From NCBI GenBank assembly GCA_044370695.1, contig JBILVB010000001.1, forward strand, positions 1 through 64,000: DNA of 64,000 bases, given 5' to 3'. The position numbers were made by a program, and so were the translations under genes. Origin of the DNA: JBEIFW01 sp044370695 (GTDB lineage: Bacteria > Actinomycetota > Acidimicrobiia > Acidimicrobiales > Ilumatobacteraceae). Under the pieces are notes generated by a model. The model did not search any database. It was not told the origin of the DNA and worked only from the letters and a program-made list of their open reading frames with translations. Below are positions 49,785 to 57,891 of this stretch, one piece after another; position 1 is the first letter of the stretch, and each line of letters begins with the position of its first letter.

Positions 49785-51595
49785 CCGGACCGGGCACCGC
49801 CCCCCGCCTGCGATCACTCCTGCTGGAGTCGCTCGCGACCGGGTCGGCCAGCGTGGCCGCCGCCGCCGTCCACCTCCAGCTGTGGCGGGCCGAGTCCTGG
49901 CGGCGGCCGTGGCTGGTGTTCAACGACGCGATCTACTACCAGACGCTCGTCCAGGGGATGCTCGACCACGGCACCTACCGGTCGAACCCGTCCGTCGGGT
50001 GGCCGTTCGGCCTCGACGCTCGCGACGTGCCCGAGGGCGCAGAGAACCTGCATTGGTTGATGCTCCGCCTGCTCGGCGCGATCGGCGGCGCAGCGTTCGC
50101 TCTCAACGTGTTCTACGTGCTCACCTTCGCGACCACGGCCGCTGCCGCGCACGCGGTGCTCCGGGTGCTCGGGGTCCGACGCCTCACGGCTGCGGTCGGC
50201 GGCGTGCTGTACGCCTTCGCCCCCTACCACTTCCTGCGCGGACAGAACCACGTCTTCCTGTCGTCGTACGCGCTCGTTCCCGTAGGGGTGCTCGTGGCGT
50301 TGTGGCTCCTCGGGCCGGACCCGATCCGGTCCTGGCGGGACCGACGCCTGCTCGGCGCGGCGGCCGCGATGGTCGCGCTCGCCTCGACCGGGGCCTACTA
50401 CCTCGTCTTCTGCACCGTGCTGATCGTCGTGGCCGGTTCGGTCGCTGCGCTGCGCGATCGCCGGCTCACACCGGTCCTCGGGGCCGGGGCCCTCGGGGCC
50501 GTCGGCGCAGCGACCGCGACGCTCCACCTCGCCCCGAGCCTGTGGTTCTGGGTGACCGAGGGGCGCAACACCTCGGTCGTGCAGCGCGGCGTGTTCGAGA
50601 CCGAGGACTACGGCCTGCGGATCTCGCAGCTCTTCGCACCCCGCGACCACCACCGCATCGATGCGCTCGCCCGCCTCACCGAGGACGCCCGCAGCACCGT
50701 GCTGCGAGGCGAGTTCGGCCAGCAACTCGGCCTGGTCGGTGCGATCGGTCTGGCTGCGGTGCTCGGCGTCGCCGTGCTCGCCGCGGCCGGGCGGCGCAGC
50801 GACGGCGCACCCTGGCCGCAGCTGCGACGGCTCGCCGTGCTCACCGTCCCACTGCTGGTCGTGGCGACGGTCAGCGGCTTGTCCCTGTTCGCCTCCGCGG
50901 CCGGGCTCGCCACGTTCCGGGCGTGGAACCGCACCTCGATCGTGCTGGCGTTCGTCGGGCTGGCGGCGGTCTGCCTGCTGCTCGACGCGCTCGCCGCGCG
51001 GGCTCCGTCGCGACGGATCCTCGGCGTGCTGCCGATCGCCGTGCTCGCGGTCGGCCTGGTCGACCAGACCTCGGCGGCCGACGTGCCCCGCTGGCACGAG
51101 CAGCGCACGACCGGACGCTCGACGGCGGCGTTCTTCCGCGACCTCGCCGGTGCGCTCGGCCCCGGCGGGACCGTGTGGGTGATGCCTCATCGCGTGTTCC
51201 CCGAATCCGGCATCGACTGCTACGACGGCCTCATCGGCTACCTCTACGAACCCGAGCTGCGCTGGAGCACGGGGTTCATGAGCGGTCGTCACCCCGAGTA
51301 CCCGCTCGCGCTGGCGACCCGACCGCCCGGCGCGCGCTACGACGCCGTGGCGGCCATCGGATTCCAGGCCGTGCTGCTCGACCGCTGGCTCACGGTCCCG
51401 GTCGAGGCCGGCGAGACCCGACCCGAGGTGATCGAGGCAGCGACCACGGCCGAACTGGGCCCGCCCGTCGCGGCGTCGCAGGACGGGCGCTACGTGTGGT
51501 GGGACCTCAGGCCCCGGGCCGCGTCGCTGCGAGGCCGCCTCGGTGCCGACGCCACTGCCGCGCTGGCCGCCGAGGCGCTGGCGTCGACCCCCTGA
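49781..51595 (+). CDS. Polytopic membrane protein, GT-C glycosyltransferase-like
   Basis: The 604-residue protein has about 11-12 membrane helices and an extracytoplasmic loop near the N-terminus with NDAIYYQTLVQGMLDHGTYRSN and ENLHWLMLRLLG. AYAPYHF-like text (LYAFAPYHFLRGQNHVFLS) is typical of membrane glycosyltransferases of the GT-C class and related uncharacterised actinobacterial proteins. The soluble C-terminal part (about 430-604) follows the last helix. It may add a sugar or phosphosugar to a lipid-linked glycan. It is translationally coupled to the FasR-like gene, which hints at envelope lipid assembly. Confidence 0.75.
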   Translation: MTGPGTAPRLRSLLLESLATGSASVAAAAVHLQLWRAESWRRPWLVFNDAIYYQTLVQGMLDHGTYRSNPSVGWPFGLDARDVPEGAENLHWLMLRLLGAIGGAAFALNVFYVLTFATTAAAAHAVLRVLGVRRLTAAVGGVLYAFAPYHFLRGQNHVFLSSYALVPVGVLVALWLLGPDPIRSWRDRRLLGAAAAMVALASTGAYYLVFCTVLIVVAGSVAALRDRRLTPVLGAGALGAVGAATATLHLAPSLWFWVTEGRNTSVVQRGVFETEDYGLRISQLFAPRDHHRIDALARLTEDARSTVLRGEFGQQLGLVGAIGLAAVLGVAVLAAAGRRSDGAPWPQLRRLAVLTVPLLVVATVSGLSLFASAAGLATFRAWNRTSIVLAFVGLAAVCLLLDALAARAPSRRILGVLPIAVLAVGLVDQTSAADVPRWHEQRTTGRSTAAFFRDLAGALGPGGTVWVMPHRVFPESGIDCYDGLIGYLYEPELRWSTGFMSGRHPEYPLALATRPPGARYDAVAAIGFQAVLLDRWLTVPVEAGETRPEVIEAATTAELGPPVAASQDGRYVWWDLRPRAASLRGRLGADATAALAAEALASTP

Positions 51596-51631
51596 GCGCA
51601 CCGGCTCCGGTCGGGGCCGTCGGGGCCACCC

Positions 51632-52063
51632 TCACGATGCGGCGGCGCGCACCCGTCCGAGGCCCAGGTCGACGAGGTCTCGGGCGCCGTCGTCCATGCG
51701 CTTGCGGTGCACGGCGACCTCGCCGACCACGTCGCCGCCGAGCCACCGGACCATCGACGCGATCTTGCCGACCGTTCCCCCGGGGTTCAGGGCGTAGGTG
51801 CAGTAGGCCACGACGCGCTTGCCCCGCATCGCCGGCAGGTTCTTGATCCGCCCGGCACGCCCGGGCCGCTGGCCGACGACGAAGATCCCGTCGGTCCACG
51901 ACCCCACGTAGACCAGGTCCGCTTCCGACAACGCCTGAAGATCGACCTCGACCGCCGGGCACACCGTCACCCCGACACCCGCCTCGGCCAGACCATCGGC
52001 CACGCGCTCGGCGACGTAGCGCGTGTTCCCCGTCAAGCTCTCGTAGATCACCACGGCCTTCAT
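51632..52063 (-). CDS. Flavodoxin family protein
   Basis: The 143-residue protein has the FMN phosphate loop YESLTGNTRYVAE at residues 8-20 and the flavin-stacking loops (VGSWTDGIFVVGQRPG and YCTYALNPGGT). It lacks the C-terminal extension of long flavodoxins. It should carry one or two electrons for an oxygenase or reductase. It lies beside a flavin reductase on the same strand, 36 bp downstream of it. Confidence 0.86.
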   Translation of the reverse strand: MKAVVIYESLTGNTRYVAERVADGLAEAGVGVTVCPAVEVDLQALSEADLVYVGSWTDGIFVVGQRPGRAGRIKNLPAMRGKRVVAYCTYALNPGGTVGKIASMVRWLGGDVVGEVAVHRKRMDDGARDLVDLGLGRVRAAAS

Positions 52064-52099
52064 CGGGGACTATCTCTAGCAGCCCGGCGGCCCGCCCGG

Positions 52100-52663
52100 T
52101 CACCCGCCATAGTTCATGCGGGTGTCCTCCATCCGCAGCACCGGGGTGCCCTCGGGCTTGAGGAACCCGCAGTCGACGACCTCGCCGACGAACAGCGTGT
52201 GGTTCCCGAAGCGAGGTGCCGACCGCACGGCGCAGTCGAGGAACGAGGCGGACAGGTCGAGCACGGGCGCTCCCGTCGCGCGCTCGTGGTAGCCGAAGCC
52301 GTTGAGCGTGCGGGCCTCGAGGTCGACGGCGACCGGCTTGGTGAACTTGCGGATGATCGCCCGGTCCTCGCGGTCGACGAAACAGACGCTGAACACCCCC
52401 GAGGACTCGATCAGCTCGTGGGTGACCGCATCGTTCTCGACGCCGATCGCGACGAGCTTGGGCTCGAAGCTCACCTGCGTCAGCCAGTTGAGGGCCATAC
52501 CGTTGCGGCGCCCGGCGAGGTCGGTGGAGCCGATCACGTAGAGACCGGAGGGCACCGTCCACAGGACCCGGCGCCGCAGGCGGTCGTACGCGTCACGGGA
52601 GGCGTCGTCGTCGTCGACCCAGCTGGGGAACGGCCCCACGGAACCCTCGGCGGAAGCGGACAT
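52100..52663 (-). CDS. Flavin reductase domain protein
   Basis: The 187-residue protein has the split-barrel flavin reductase pattern: TVPSGLYVIGSTDLAGRRNGMALNWLTQVSFEPKLVAIGV near the N-terminus, FSVCFVDREDR, and HTLFVGEVVDCGF near the C-terminus. The family either reduces free FMN with NAD(P)H for a partner oxygenase or keeps FMN bound. An acidic short extension precedes the domain. It is divergent from the ferritin-like gene with 62 bp between. Confidence 0.88.
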   Translation of the reverse strand: MSASAEGSVGPFPSWVDDDDASRDAYDRLRRRVLWTVPSGLYVIGSTDLAGRRNGMALNWLTQVSFEPKLVAIGVENDAVTHELIESSGVFSVCFVDREDRAIIRKFTKPVAVDLEARTLNGFGYHERATGAPVLDLSASFLDCAVRSAPRFGNHTLFVGEVVDCGFLKPEGTPVLRMEDTRMNYGG

Positions 52664-52725
52664 CGCCCGAACGTAGGGACCTTGTCCCCTGATCGACGAG
52701 CCGGACCGGGCCCGACGATGGGCCC

Positions 52726-53232
52726 ATGGTGCTGCCCCGCGAACCTCCGGCCGGCCTCACCGTGGCCGAGGCCGACCTCTACCGCCATCTCGTCGCGCAC
52801 ATCGACACCGAAGTGGGCCTCGTGGAGAGCTACGAACAGCTCGGCCGGGACACGGGCTCGGCGTACATCGAGTTCGTCGGACGCCTGATCGCCGAGGACG
52901 AGCGTCGCCACCATCGGCTGTTCGCCGAGTGGGCCGCCGCGCTCGTCGCGCTCGCCGAACTGCGCGAGCAGGACGTCGGCGCCGTGCCGGTGCCGAACCC
53001 CGAGCCCGACCCGGCGCAGGTGCTGTCGCGCATCGACGCCCTCCTCGCCATCGAGCAACACGACCTGGGGGAGATCGAGCGCCTGCGTCGGACGGTGCGC
53101 GACGTGCGCAACACGACCCTGTGGCCGGTCCTGCTCGACGCGATGGCCCTCGACACCGAGAAGCATCTCCGCCTGTTGCGGTTCGTACGGGACCACGCCC
53201 GGCGAACGCTGCGCTACGACCACCCGCGCTGA
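52726..53232 (+). CDS. Ferritin-like four-helix protein, unknown function
   Basis: The 168-residue all-helical protein has metal-ligand-like motifs in two halves: HIDTEVGLVESYEQL and IAEDERRHHRLFAEW, then AIEQHDLGEIERL and LDTEKHLRLLRFV. Two E-x-x-H motifs (EDERRHH, DTEKHL) fit a di-iron ferritin-like or hemerythrin-like bundle. The middle (PVPNPEPDPAQ) is a loop. Function unknown; a stress-linked metal or oxygen handler is possible. Confidence 0.7.
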   Translation: MVLPREPPAGLTVAEADLYRHLVAHIDTEVGLVESYEQLGRDTGSAYIEFVGRLIAEDERRHHRLFAEWAAALVALAELREQDVGAVPVPNPEPDPAQVLSRIDALLAIEQHDLGEIERLRRTVRDVRNTTLWPVLLDAMALDTEKHLRLLRFVRDHARRTLRYDHPR

Positions 53233-53240
53233 ACCCGGCC

Positions 53241-53456
53241 TCAGTCGCCGAGCGCGCCCGCGGCCTCCGCCAGATCCACGTCGACGGCGTCGAGGTCGGC
53301 GGTGATCGCCGGAAGGATCTCAGCCGGAGTACGGGCCGTCGCCGTCGCCGTCGCCACCGTGGTCGCCGTCGTCGTGGTCGGTGCGGCGTCGTCCCCGCCG
53401 CCGATGCAGGCCGAGGTCGCGAACGCGATCCCGACCACGAGCAAGCCCAGTCGCAT
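53241..53456 (-). CDS. Small predicted lipoprotein
   Basis: A 71-residue product with a signal sequence ending in TSAC (lipobox), a Gly-Gly-Gly-Asp-Asp spacer, a Thr-rich stretch and a short acidic helix (LPAITADLDAVDVDLAEAAGALG). ATG 53456 is favoured because GGAGG lies nine bases upstream; the in-frame ATG at 53465 has no room for it. It overlaps no coding part of the preceding repeat protein, whose stop is 5 bp upstream, and is probably co-transcribed with it. Confidence 0.65.
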   Translation of the reverse strand: MRLGLLVVGIAFATSACIGGGDDAAPTTTTATTVATATATARTPAEILPAITADLDAVDVDLAEAAGALGD

Positions 53457-53461
53457 CGTCG

Positions 53462-54466
53462 TCATCCTCCGTGGGGAACGGTCGTCGCCGGAGCCAGCAT
53501 CGGCTCGCCGGGTGCGCTCGGCGCCTTCGTCGTCGCCACCGGCTTCGTCGTCGCCACCGGCTTCGTCGTCGCCACCGGCTTCGTCGTCGCCACCGGCTTG
53601 GTCGTCGCCACCGGCTTGGTCGTCGCCACCGGCTTGGTCGTCGCCACCGGCTCGGACGTCGCCGCGGTCGATGCCTTCGCCGTCGTCGTGGGTGCCTCGG
53701 TCGGCTTGGTCGTCGGTTTCACGCTCGTCTTGACCTCGCCCGGCCGCACGGCCTTGAGGGCGGCCACCGCTTCGGCCGCCTGCCGGCGGGCCTCCTCCAG
53801 CGCGGTCCGAGCCGTCTTCAGCACTGCGGCGTCGCCGCCCGCCGACTCCAGGAGCGACGAGGCCTGCTCGACCGAGGAGCGGAGCTCGGCCATGAGCGGC
53901 GCAGCCTTCGCCAGGTTGCCGCCCTGGGCGACGAGCCGACCGGCGGCCCGGTCGAGCCCATCGGCGATCGCCTCGAGACGAACCACCGCACGGGACAGCG
54001 CCTTGGCCGCCGACAGGGTCGTGTCCACCTTCGCGACGCTCCCCGTCCCGACCGGCCGGGCGGTCAGCCGACACGCCACGTCGACCGCCCGAACGTCGTC
54101 GCTGGTCCGCAAGATCGTGCGCGCGGCCTTGTTCGCCTCGGCGCTTCGCTTCAGGGCCTCGAGCTCGGCGGCGCGGTCCTCCGCGGACACGTCCGTCGCC
54201 TTGCGCAGCGCGGCGGTCTGCTCGGCCGCAGCGGCCAGGTTCGACTCGGCGACCTCGACACACGCGTCCTTGCGCGCCTTCACCTCGGCGATGGTCAGCG
54301 CTCGGACATCGGCCTTCGCAGCACCGGTTGCCGTCGGCGCAGGCTCGGCCTTCGCAGGCTTGGCCGTGGTCGCAGGCTCGGCGGGCGCGCCCTCGGCGGC
54401 GGCCGGGGCGGCGCCGAGGCCGACGGCGGCGGCGAGCACCACGGCGGCGACGGTCCAGCGGGTCAT
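53462..54466 (-). CDS. Secreted helical protein with VATTKP tandem repeats
   Basis: The 334-residue protein has a signal peptide ending near AAPAAAEG (about 28). A Lys/Ala/Pro-rich spacer and a long helical domain (about 55-245, many AEQTAALRKA-type turns) follow. The C-terminal region carries about seven tandem VATTKP units, encoded by an 18-bp DNA repeat. Two cysteines (DACVEV and DVACRL) may bridge. The C-terminus is Pro/Thr-rich like wall-spanning stalks, but no LPxTG or membrane anchor is visible. ATG 54464-54466 follows GAGGAG. No family is recognised. Confidence 0.7.
   Translation of the reverse strand: MTRWTVAAVVLAAAVGLGAAPAAAEGAPAEPATTAKPAKAEPAPTATGAAKADVRALTIAEVKARKDACVEVAESNLAAAAEQTAALRKATDVSAEDRAAELEALKRSAEANKAARTILRTSDDVRAVDVACRLTARPVGTGSVAKVDTTLSAAKALSRAVVRLEAIADGLDRAAGRLVAQGGNLAKAAPLMAELRSSVEQASSLLESAGGDAAVLKTARTALEEARRQAAEAVAALKAVRPGEVKTSVKPTTKPTEAPTTTAKASTAATSEPVATTKPVATTKPVATTKPVATTKPVATTKPVATTKPVATTKAPSAPGEPMLAPATTVPHGG
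53529..53654. repeat. 18-bp tandem repeat, about seven units
   Basis: On the plus strand a unit ending in ...CGTCGCCACCGGCTT(C/G)GT repeats about seven times, encoding VATTKP on the minus strand. Units fall into two types by one base (TTC or TTG), with like types clustered, as expected from unequal duplication. Copy number is likely to vary between strains. Confidence 0.85.
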
Positions 54467-54579
54467 GGCTCCTCGATCGACCTGCCCGGTTCGGGACCCC
54501 ATCGGGACCCCGGCAAGATCGATCACGACGACGGCAAGCCCTCGTCAAGCCGCCGGCCGACGGCGCCGGGCGGTCCGGT

Positions 54580-55242
54580 TCACCCCTGGGAGAAGCTCCG
54601 CCATTCCGACGGGTCCCGACCGAGGCTGCGGAGCCGGTCCTCGATCCACAGCGGGATCTCGGTCTCCTCGCCGGCCTGCGCGCGCGTCGAGTGCTCCGAC
54701 CCCTCGGCCCAGATGTGGCAGGTGTTCAGGTTGAACGCGAACATGGCCTTGCGCTCCTCGGGGGTCGGGGGCCGGCGCAGCTCGACCGGGACGTCCCGGG
54801 ACGCCGACACCCGCATCGACCAGTTCGACTGGATCGCCACCGGGGCCATCGCCTGGAGCAGGGCCGTCGTGTGCGTACAGCCTCGAGGTCCGCCGAACAG
54901 CTCGCGCACCTTGTGGGTGAATCCCCGGGCGATCGACAACCCGACCAGCCGGCCGTAGTGGTCGGCGATCGAGGGACAGGCCCGGTGGGGATGGGTCTCG
55001 AACAGCACCCGGGCCGCCTCGATCACCAGGGCCGGGTACACGATCTCGAGCTCGACGACCATGTGGTGGATCGTGAGCGGATCGGGGTCGCCCTCGACGT
55101 ACATCCCGGCGGGCTTGCGATCCCGCACGGCTCCTCGCAGCAGCAACCGGTCCTGCGCGAGTCGGTACGAGCGAACCTGGTAATCGCGGGTGTGCAGCGG
55201 AACGAGGCCGTCGTCGGGGGGCAGCAGGTCGTCGGGTCCCAT
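54580..55242 (-). CDS. DUF2889 family protein
   Basis: The 220-residue protein has the family strings PLHTRDYQVRSYRL near the N-terminus, DPLTIHHMVVELEI, ACPSIADHYGRLVGLSIARGFTHKVRELFGG and RGCTHTTALLQAMAPV, the last with a C-T-H motif. The conserved His/Cys set (HH, H in FTHK, C-T-H) could bind metal. The family is widespread in actinobacteria and proteobacteria, with no assigned role. The ATG is 66 bp from the divergent DUF192 gene. Confidence 0.82.
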   Translation of the reverse strand: MGPDDLLPPDDGLVPLHTRDYQVRSYRLAQDRLLLRGAVRDRKPAGMYVEGDPDPLTIHHMVVELEIVYPALVIEAARVLFETHPHRACPSIADHYGRLVGLSIARGFTHKVRELFGGPRGCTHTTALLQAMAPVAIQSNWSMRVSASRDVPVELRRPPTPEERKAMFAFNLNTCHIWAEGSEHSTRAQAGEETEIPLWIEDRLRSLGRDPSEWRSFSQG

Positions 55243-55308
55243 CGCAGCGACGATGGCCGCGACGGCACGCCGTCGGCAAACCGGTCCCGTGTGCCAGGCT
55301 GCACGGCG

Positions 55309-55638
55309 ATGGCGTGGTTGGTGAGCGACGCACGTGTCCTCGCTGCCGCCGAGGTCGTCACCGCCGGGCGCGACCGCCGGCGGGGACTGCTCGGCCGCGA
55401 CGGGGTGGAGGGCGCGCTCGTCCTCACCCGGACCCGGTGGGTCCACACCCTCGGCATGCGGTTCGCACTCGACGTCGCCCATCTCGACGCCGACGGCGTC
55501 GTCGTGCGGACCTGCCGCATGGGCCGGCACCGGATCGGGCTGCCCGTACCCCGGGCACGCACCGTGATCGAGGCCGAAGCCGGCGCGTTCGAGCGTTGGG
55601 GGCTCACGGTCGGGCACCGCGTCGAGATCCGGGGCTGA
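55309..55638 (+). CDS. DUF192 family protein
   Basis: The 109-residue protein matches DUF192 by RRRGLLGRDGVEGALVLTRTRWVHTLGMRFALDVAHLD, where the His-Thr-x-x-M strand is the family core, and the later VIEAEAGAFERWGL. The fold is a small barrel found alone or secreted; function is unknown. It has no signal peptide here. It ends 3 bp before rsmI, so both are probably one transcript. Confidence 0.85.
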   Translation: MAWLVSDARVLAAAEVVTAGRDRRRGLLGRDGVEGALVLTRTRWVHTLGMRFALDVAHLDADGVVVRTCRMGRHRIGLPVPRARTVIEAEAGAFERWGLTVGHRVEIRG

Positions 55639-55641
55639 CCG

Positions 55642-56466
55642 GTGGGACGGCTCGTGCTGGTGGCGACCCCGATCGGCAACCTCGGCGACCTGTCGCCGCG
55701 AGCGGTGTCCACCATCGCCGAGGCCGACGCCGTGTGCTGCGAGGACACGCGCCGCACCGCCAAGTTGCTCACCCACGCCGGGATCCGTGCCCGGCGCCTG
55801 ATCGTGGTGAACGAGCACACCGAGGCCGAGCGGATCGGCGAGGTGCTCGGCGTACTCGACCGCGGGGGCAGCGTCGCCGTGGTCACCGACGCCGGCACCC
55901 CGGGCGTCTCGGACCCCGGAGAGCGACTCGTGCGGGCGGCCCTCGATGCCGGTCACGAGGTCCAGGCGGTCCCGGGCGCGTCGGCCGCACTGGCCGCACT
56001 CGTCGTCTCGGGCCTGCCGACGGGCCGGTTCGTCGTGGAAGGGTTCCTCCCCCGCACCGGGTCGGCCCGCCGGGACCGTCTCGCCGAGGTCGCCGCCGAG
56101 CGGCGCACGACGGTGCTGTTCGAGGCTCCGCACCGCCTGGCCCGCACCCTGACCGACCTGCGGGACGTCTGCGGTGCCGATCGCTGCGTGGTCGTCGTGC
56201 GGGAGCTCACCAAGCTCCACGAGCAGCGGTGGGCGGGCACGCTCGCCGAGGCCGCGGACCGGGCGAGCTCCACCGAGCCGATCGGCGAGCACGTCGTCGT
56301 GCTGGCCGGTGCACCACCGGCGAGCGCGCCCGACGACGACACGATCCGCGCTGCGCTGACGAGTGAACTCGCGCTCGGGGCGAGCCGGCGCGACGCCGCC
56401 GAGCGGGTCGCCGCGCGGCTGGGTGTCGCCCGGAACCGGGTGTACGCCCTGGCCACCACGCGCTGA
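55642..56466 (+). CDS. rsmI: 16S rRNA (cytidine-1402-2'-O)-methyltransferase
   Basis: The 274-residue SAM-dependent enzyme of the tetrapyrrole-methylase superfamily carries LVATPIGNLGDLSPRA at the N-terminus, CEDTRRTAKLL, VVTDAGTPGVSDPGERLV and GFLPRTGSARRDRL, all RsmI hallmarks. It 2'-O-methylates C1402 in the ribosomal decoding centre. A C-terminal helical extension (LGASRRDAAERVAARLGVARNRVYALA) matches the family's DNA-binding-like tail. The GTG start follows the DUF192 gene by 3 bp. Confidence 0.95.
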   Translation: MGRLVLVATPIGNLGDLSPRAVSTIAEADAVCCEDTRRTAKLLTHAGIRARRLIVVNEHTEAERIGEVLGVLDRGGSVAVVTDAGTPGVSDPGERLVRAALDAGHEVQAVPGASAALAALVVSGLPTGRFVVEGFLPRTGSARRDRLAEVAAERRTTVLFEAPHRLARTLTDLRDVCGADRCVVVVRELTKLHEQRWAGTLAEAADRASSTEPIGEHVVVLAGAPPASAPDDDTIRAALTSELALGASRRDAAERVAARLGVARNRVYALATTR

Positions 56467-56499
56467 CCGGCGACGACCGGCCCTACCGGCGGAAACGTG

Positions 56500-56520
56500 A
56501 TTGTTGCATGCGTCAACTAT
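56500..56520. promoter_or_regulatory. MarR-type palindrome and promoter before the MFS gene
   Basis: ATTGTTG-CATGCGT-CAACTAT is an inverted repeat with 7-base arms (six of seven pair) and a 7-base centre, in an AT-richer patch 58 bp upstream of the MFS start. It resembles MarR-family operators of drug-efflux genes. TATCCG or GATACC just after it could be the -10 box. No MarR gene is in the window. Confidence 0.55.
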
Positions 56521-56578
56521 CCGATACCGTTTCGTGCGTCGGGCTCGATCGGCCCGGACCGCAGGAACGGGGGACGGG

Positions 56579-57880
56579 ATGACGGTCGTGGATGGACCCG
56601 GTCGCGACCATCACGGCACCTCTCCGGCGCGTCCGGCCCCCGAGTCCGACGGCGCAGCGACGGACCGCCCGGTGCGGCGGGTGCTGGCACTCGACGGGTT
56701 CCGCCGTTTCTGGATCGGCCAGCTGGGCATCTCGATCGTCACCGGCACGATCCGGTTCGCCTTCGTCTGGCTGGTGCTCGAGCTCACCAACTGGTCCGGC
56801 ATCACCGGGGTGATCGGCCTGGCGCTCGGCATCCCGGTCACGCTGATCACCCTCCCTGCCGGCGTGCTGTCGGACCGCTACGACCGCCGCGCGCTCGTGG
56901 GCGCCGGCTCCGTGGCCGGCGCGGCCGTGCTCGCACTGACGGCGGTCCTCATCGCACTCGACCGGATCCCGCTCGCCGCCGCCGCCGCATTGGCCGTCGC
57001 CTCGTCGGGGGCCCTAGCGCTGGTCCAACCGGCGATGCAGGCCATGGTCCCGGCGCTGGTTCCGCGCGAGCTGCTGATGACCGGCATCGCGCTCCAGGGC
57101 ATCGGGCAGAACGTCGCCCAGCTCTCCGGGGTCCTCGTCGGCGGCGCCGCCATCCAGCTGCTCGGGCTGGCCCGGGCCTTCGTCGTCCTCGCAGTGCTGT
57201 TGTCGGTCTCCGCCGTCGTCGTGCGGTTCACACCGGCGGTCGCCGCCGGCCCCCGCCAGCGGAACGGGCGGGTGCTCGGGGCGCTGCGATCCTCGCTGTT
57301 CGACGGGATCGGCTACGTCCGACGCACGCCGCCGCTGGGAACGGTCGTGCTGATCGCCCTCGTCGGCGGCACCTGCGGCGGGCTCGTCCAACTCGTGCTC
57401 CCGGCCGTGGCCAAAGCGGAGATGGGGGCAGGCGCCTTCGCCGCCTCCCTGCTGTTCAGCGGCCTCGGTGGCGGCATGGTGATCACCACGCTCGCGCTCG
57501 CCACCCGTCCGGCCCTGCCGCGCCAGGGTCTGCTGCTCGCCGTGTTCTTCTCGGCGACGTGCGGCCCGGGGATGGTCGTGATGGGCATCTCGACGTACTA
57601 CGTGGTCGCGTTCGCCGGGATGCTGTTGTGGGGACTCGGCGGCGGGTTCGTCATGACGACGCAGCGGACGATCCTGCAGCGCCACACGCCCGACGAACTG
57701 ATGGGCCGCGTGATCAGCGTCCACACGCTTGCGCTGATGGGCTCGTTCCCGCTCGCTGCCGGGATCGCCGCTGCGCTGCCACCGCTCGTCGGCCGGCGCC
57801 CCACCCTGCTCGTCGCCGGGATCGTCGCCGGCCTCCTCGCCGTCGCCCTCGCCCGTCGGCCCCGCCTGCGCGAGGTCTGA
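56579..57880 (+). CDS. Major facilitator superfamily transporter
   Basis: The 433-residue protein has a cytosolic N-terminal extension of about 45 residues, then 12 predicted helices. The first half carries the MFS loop-2 motif LPAGVLSDRYDRRALVGAG, and the second half the analogous RTILQRHTPDELMGRVISV. These loops fit the drug/enterobactin-exporter (EntS/MFS_3) branch. The substrate is probably a hydrophobic compound. ATG 56579 follows a GGGGGACGGG purine-rich site. A MarR-type palindrome upstream suggests ligand-induced expression. Confidence 0.9.
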   Translation: MTVVDGPGRDHHGTSPARPAPESDGAATDRPVRRVLALDGFRRFWIGQLGISIVTGTIRFAFVWLVLELTNWSGITGVIGLALGIPVTLITLPAGVLSDRYDRRALVGAGSVAGAAVLALTAVLIALDRIPLAAAAALAVASSGALALVQPAMQAMVPALVPRELLMTGIALQGIGQNVAQLSGVLVGGAAIQLLGLARAFVVLAVLLSVSAVVVRFTPAVAAGPRQRNGRVLGALRSSLFDGIGYVRRTPPLGTVVLIALVGGTCGGLVQLVLPAVAKAEMGAGAFAASLLFSGLGGGMVITTLALATRPALPRQGLLLAVFFSATCGPGMVVMGISTYYVVAFAGMLLWGLGGGFVMTTQRTILQRHTPDELMGRVISVHTLALMGSFPLAAGIAAALPPLVGRRPTLLVAGIVAGLLAVALARRPRLREV

Positions 57881-57891
57881 GCACCGACCGT

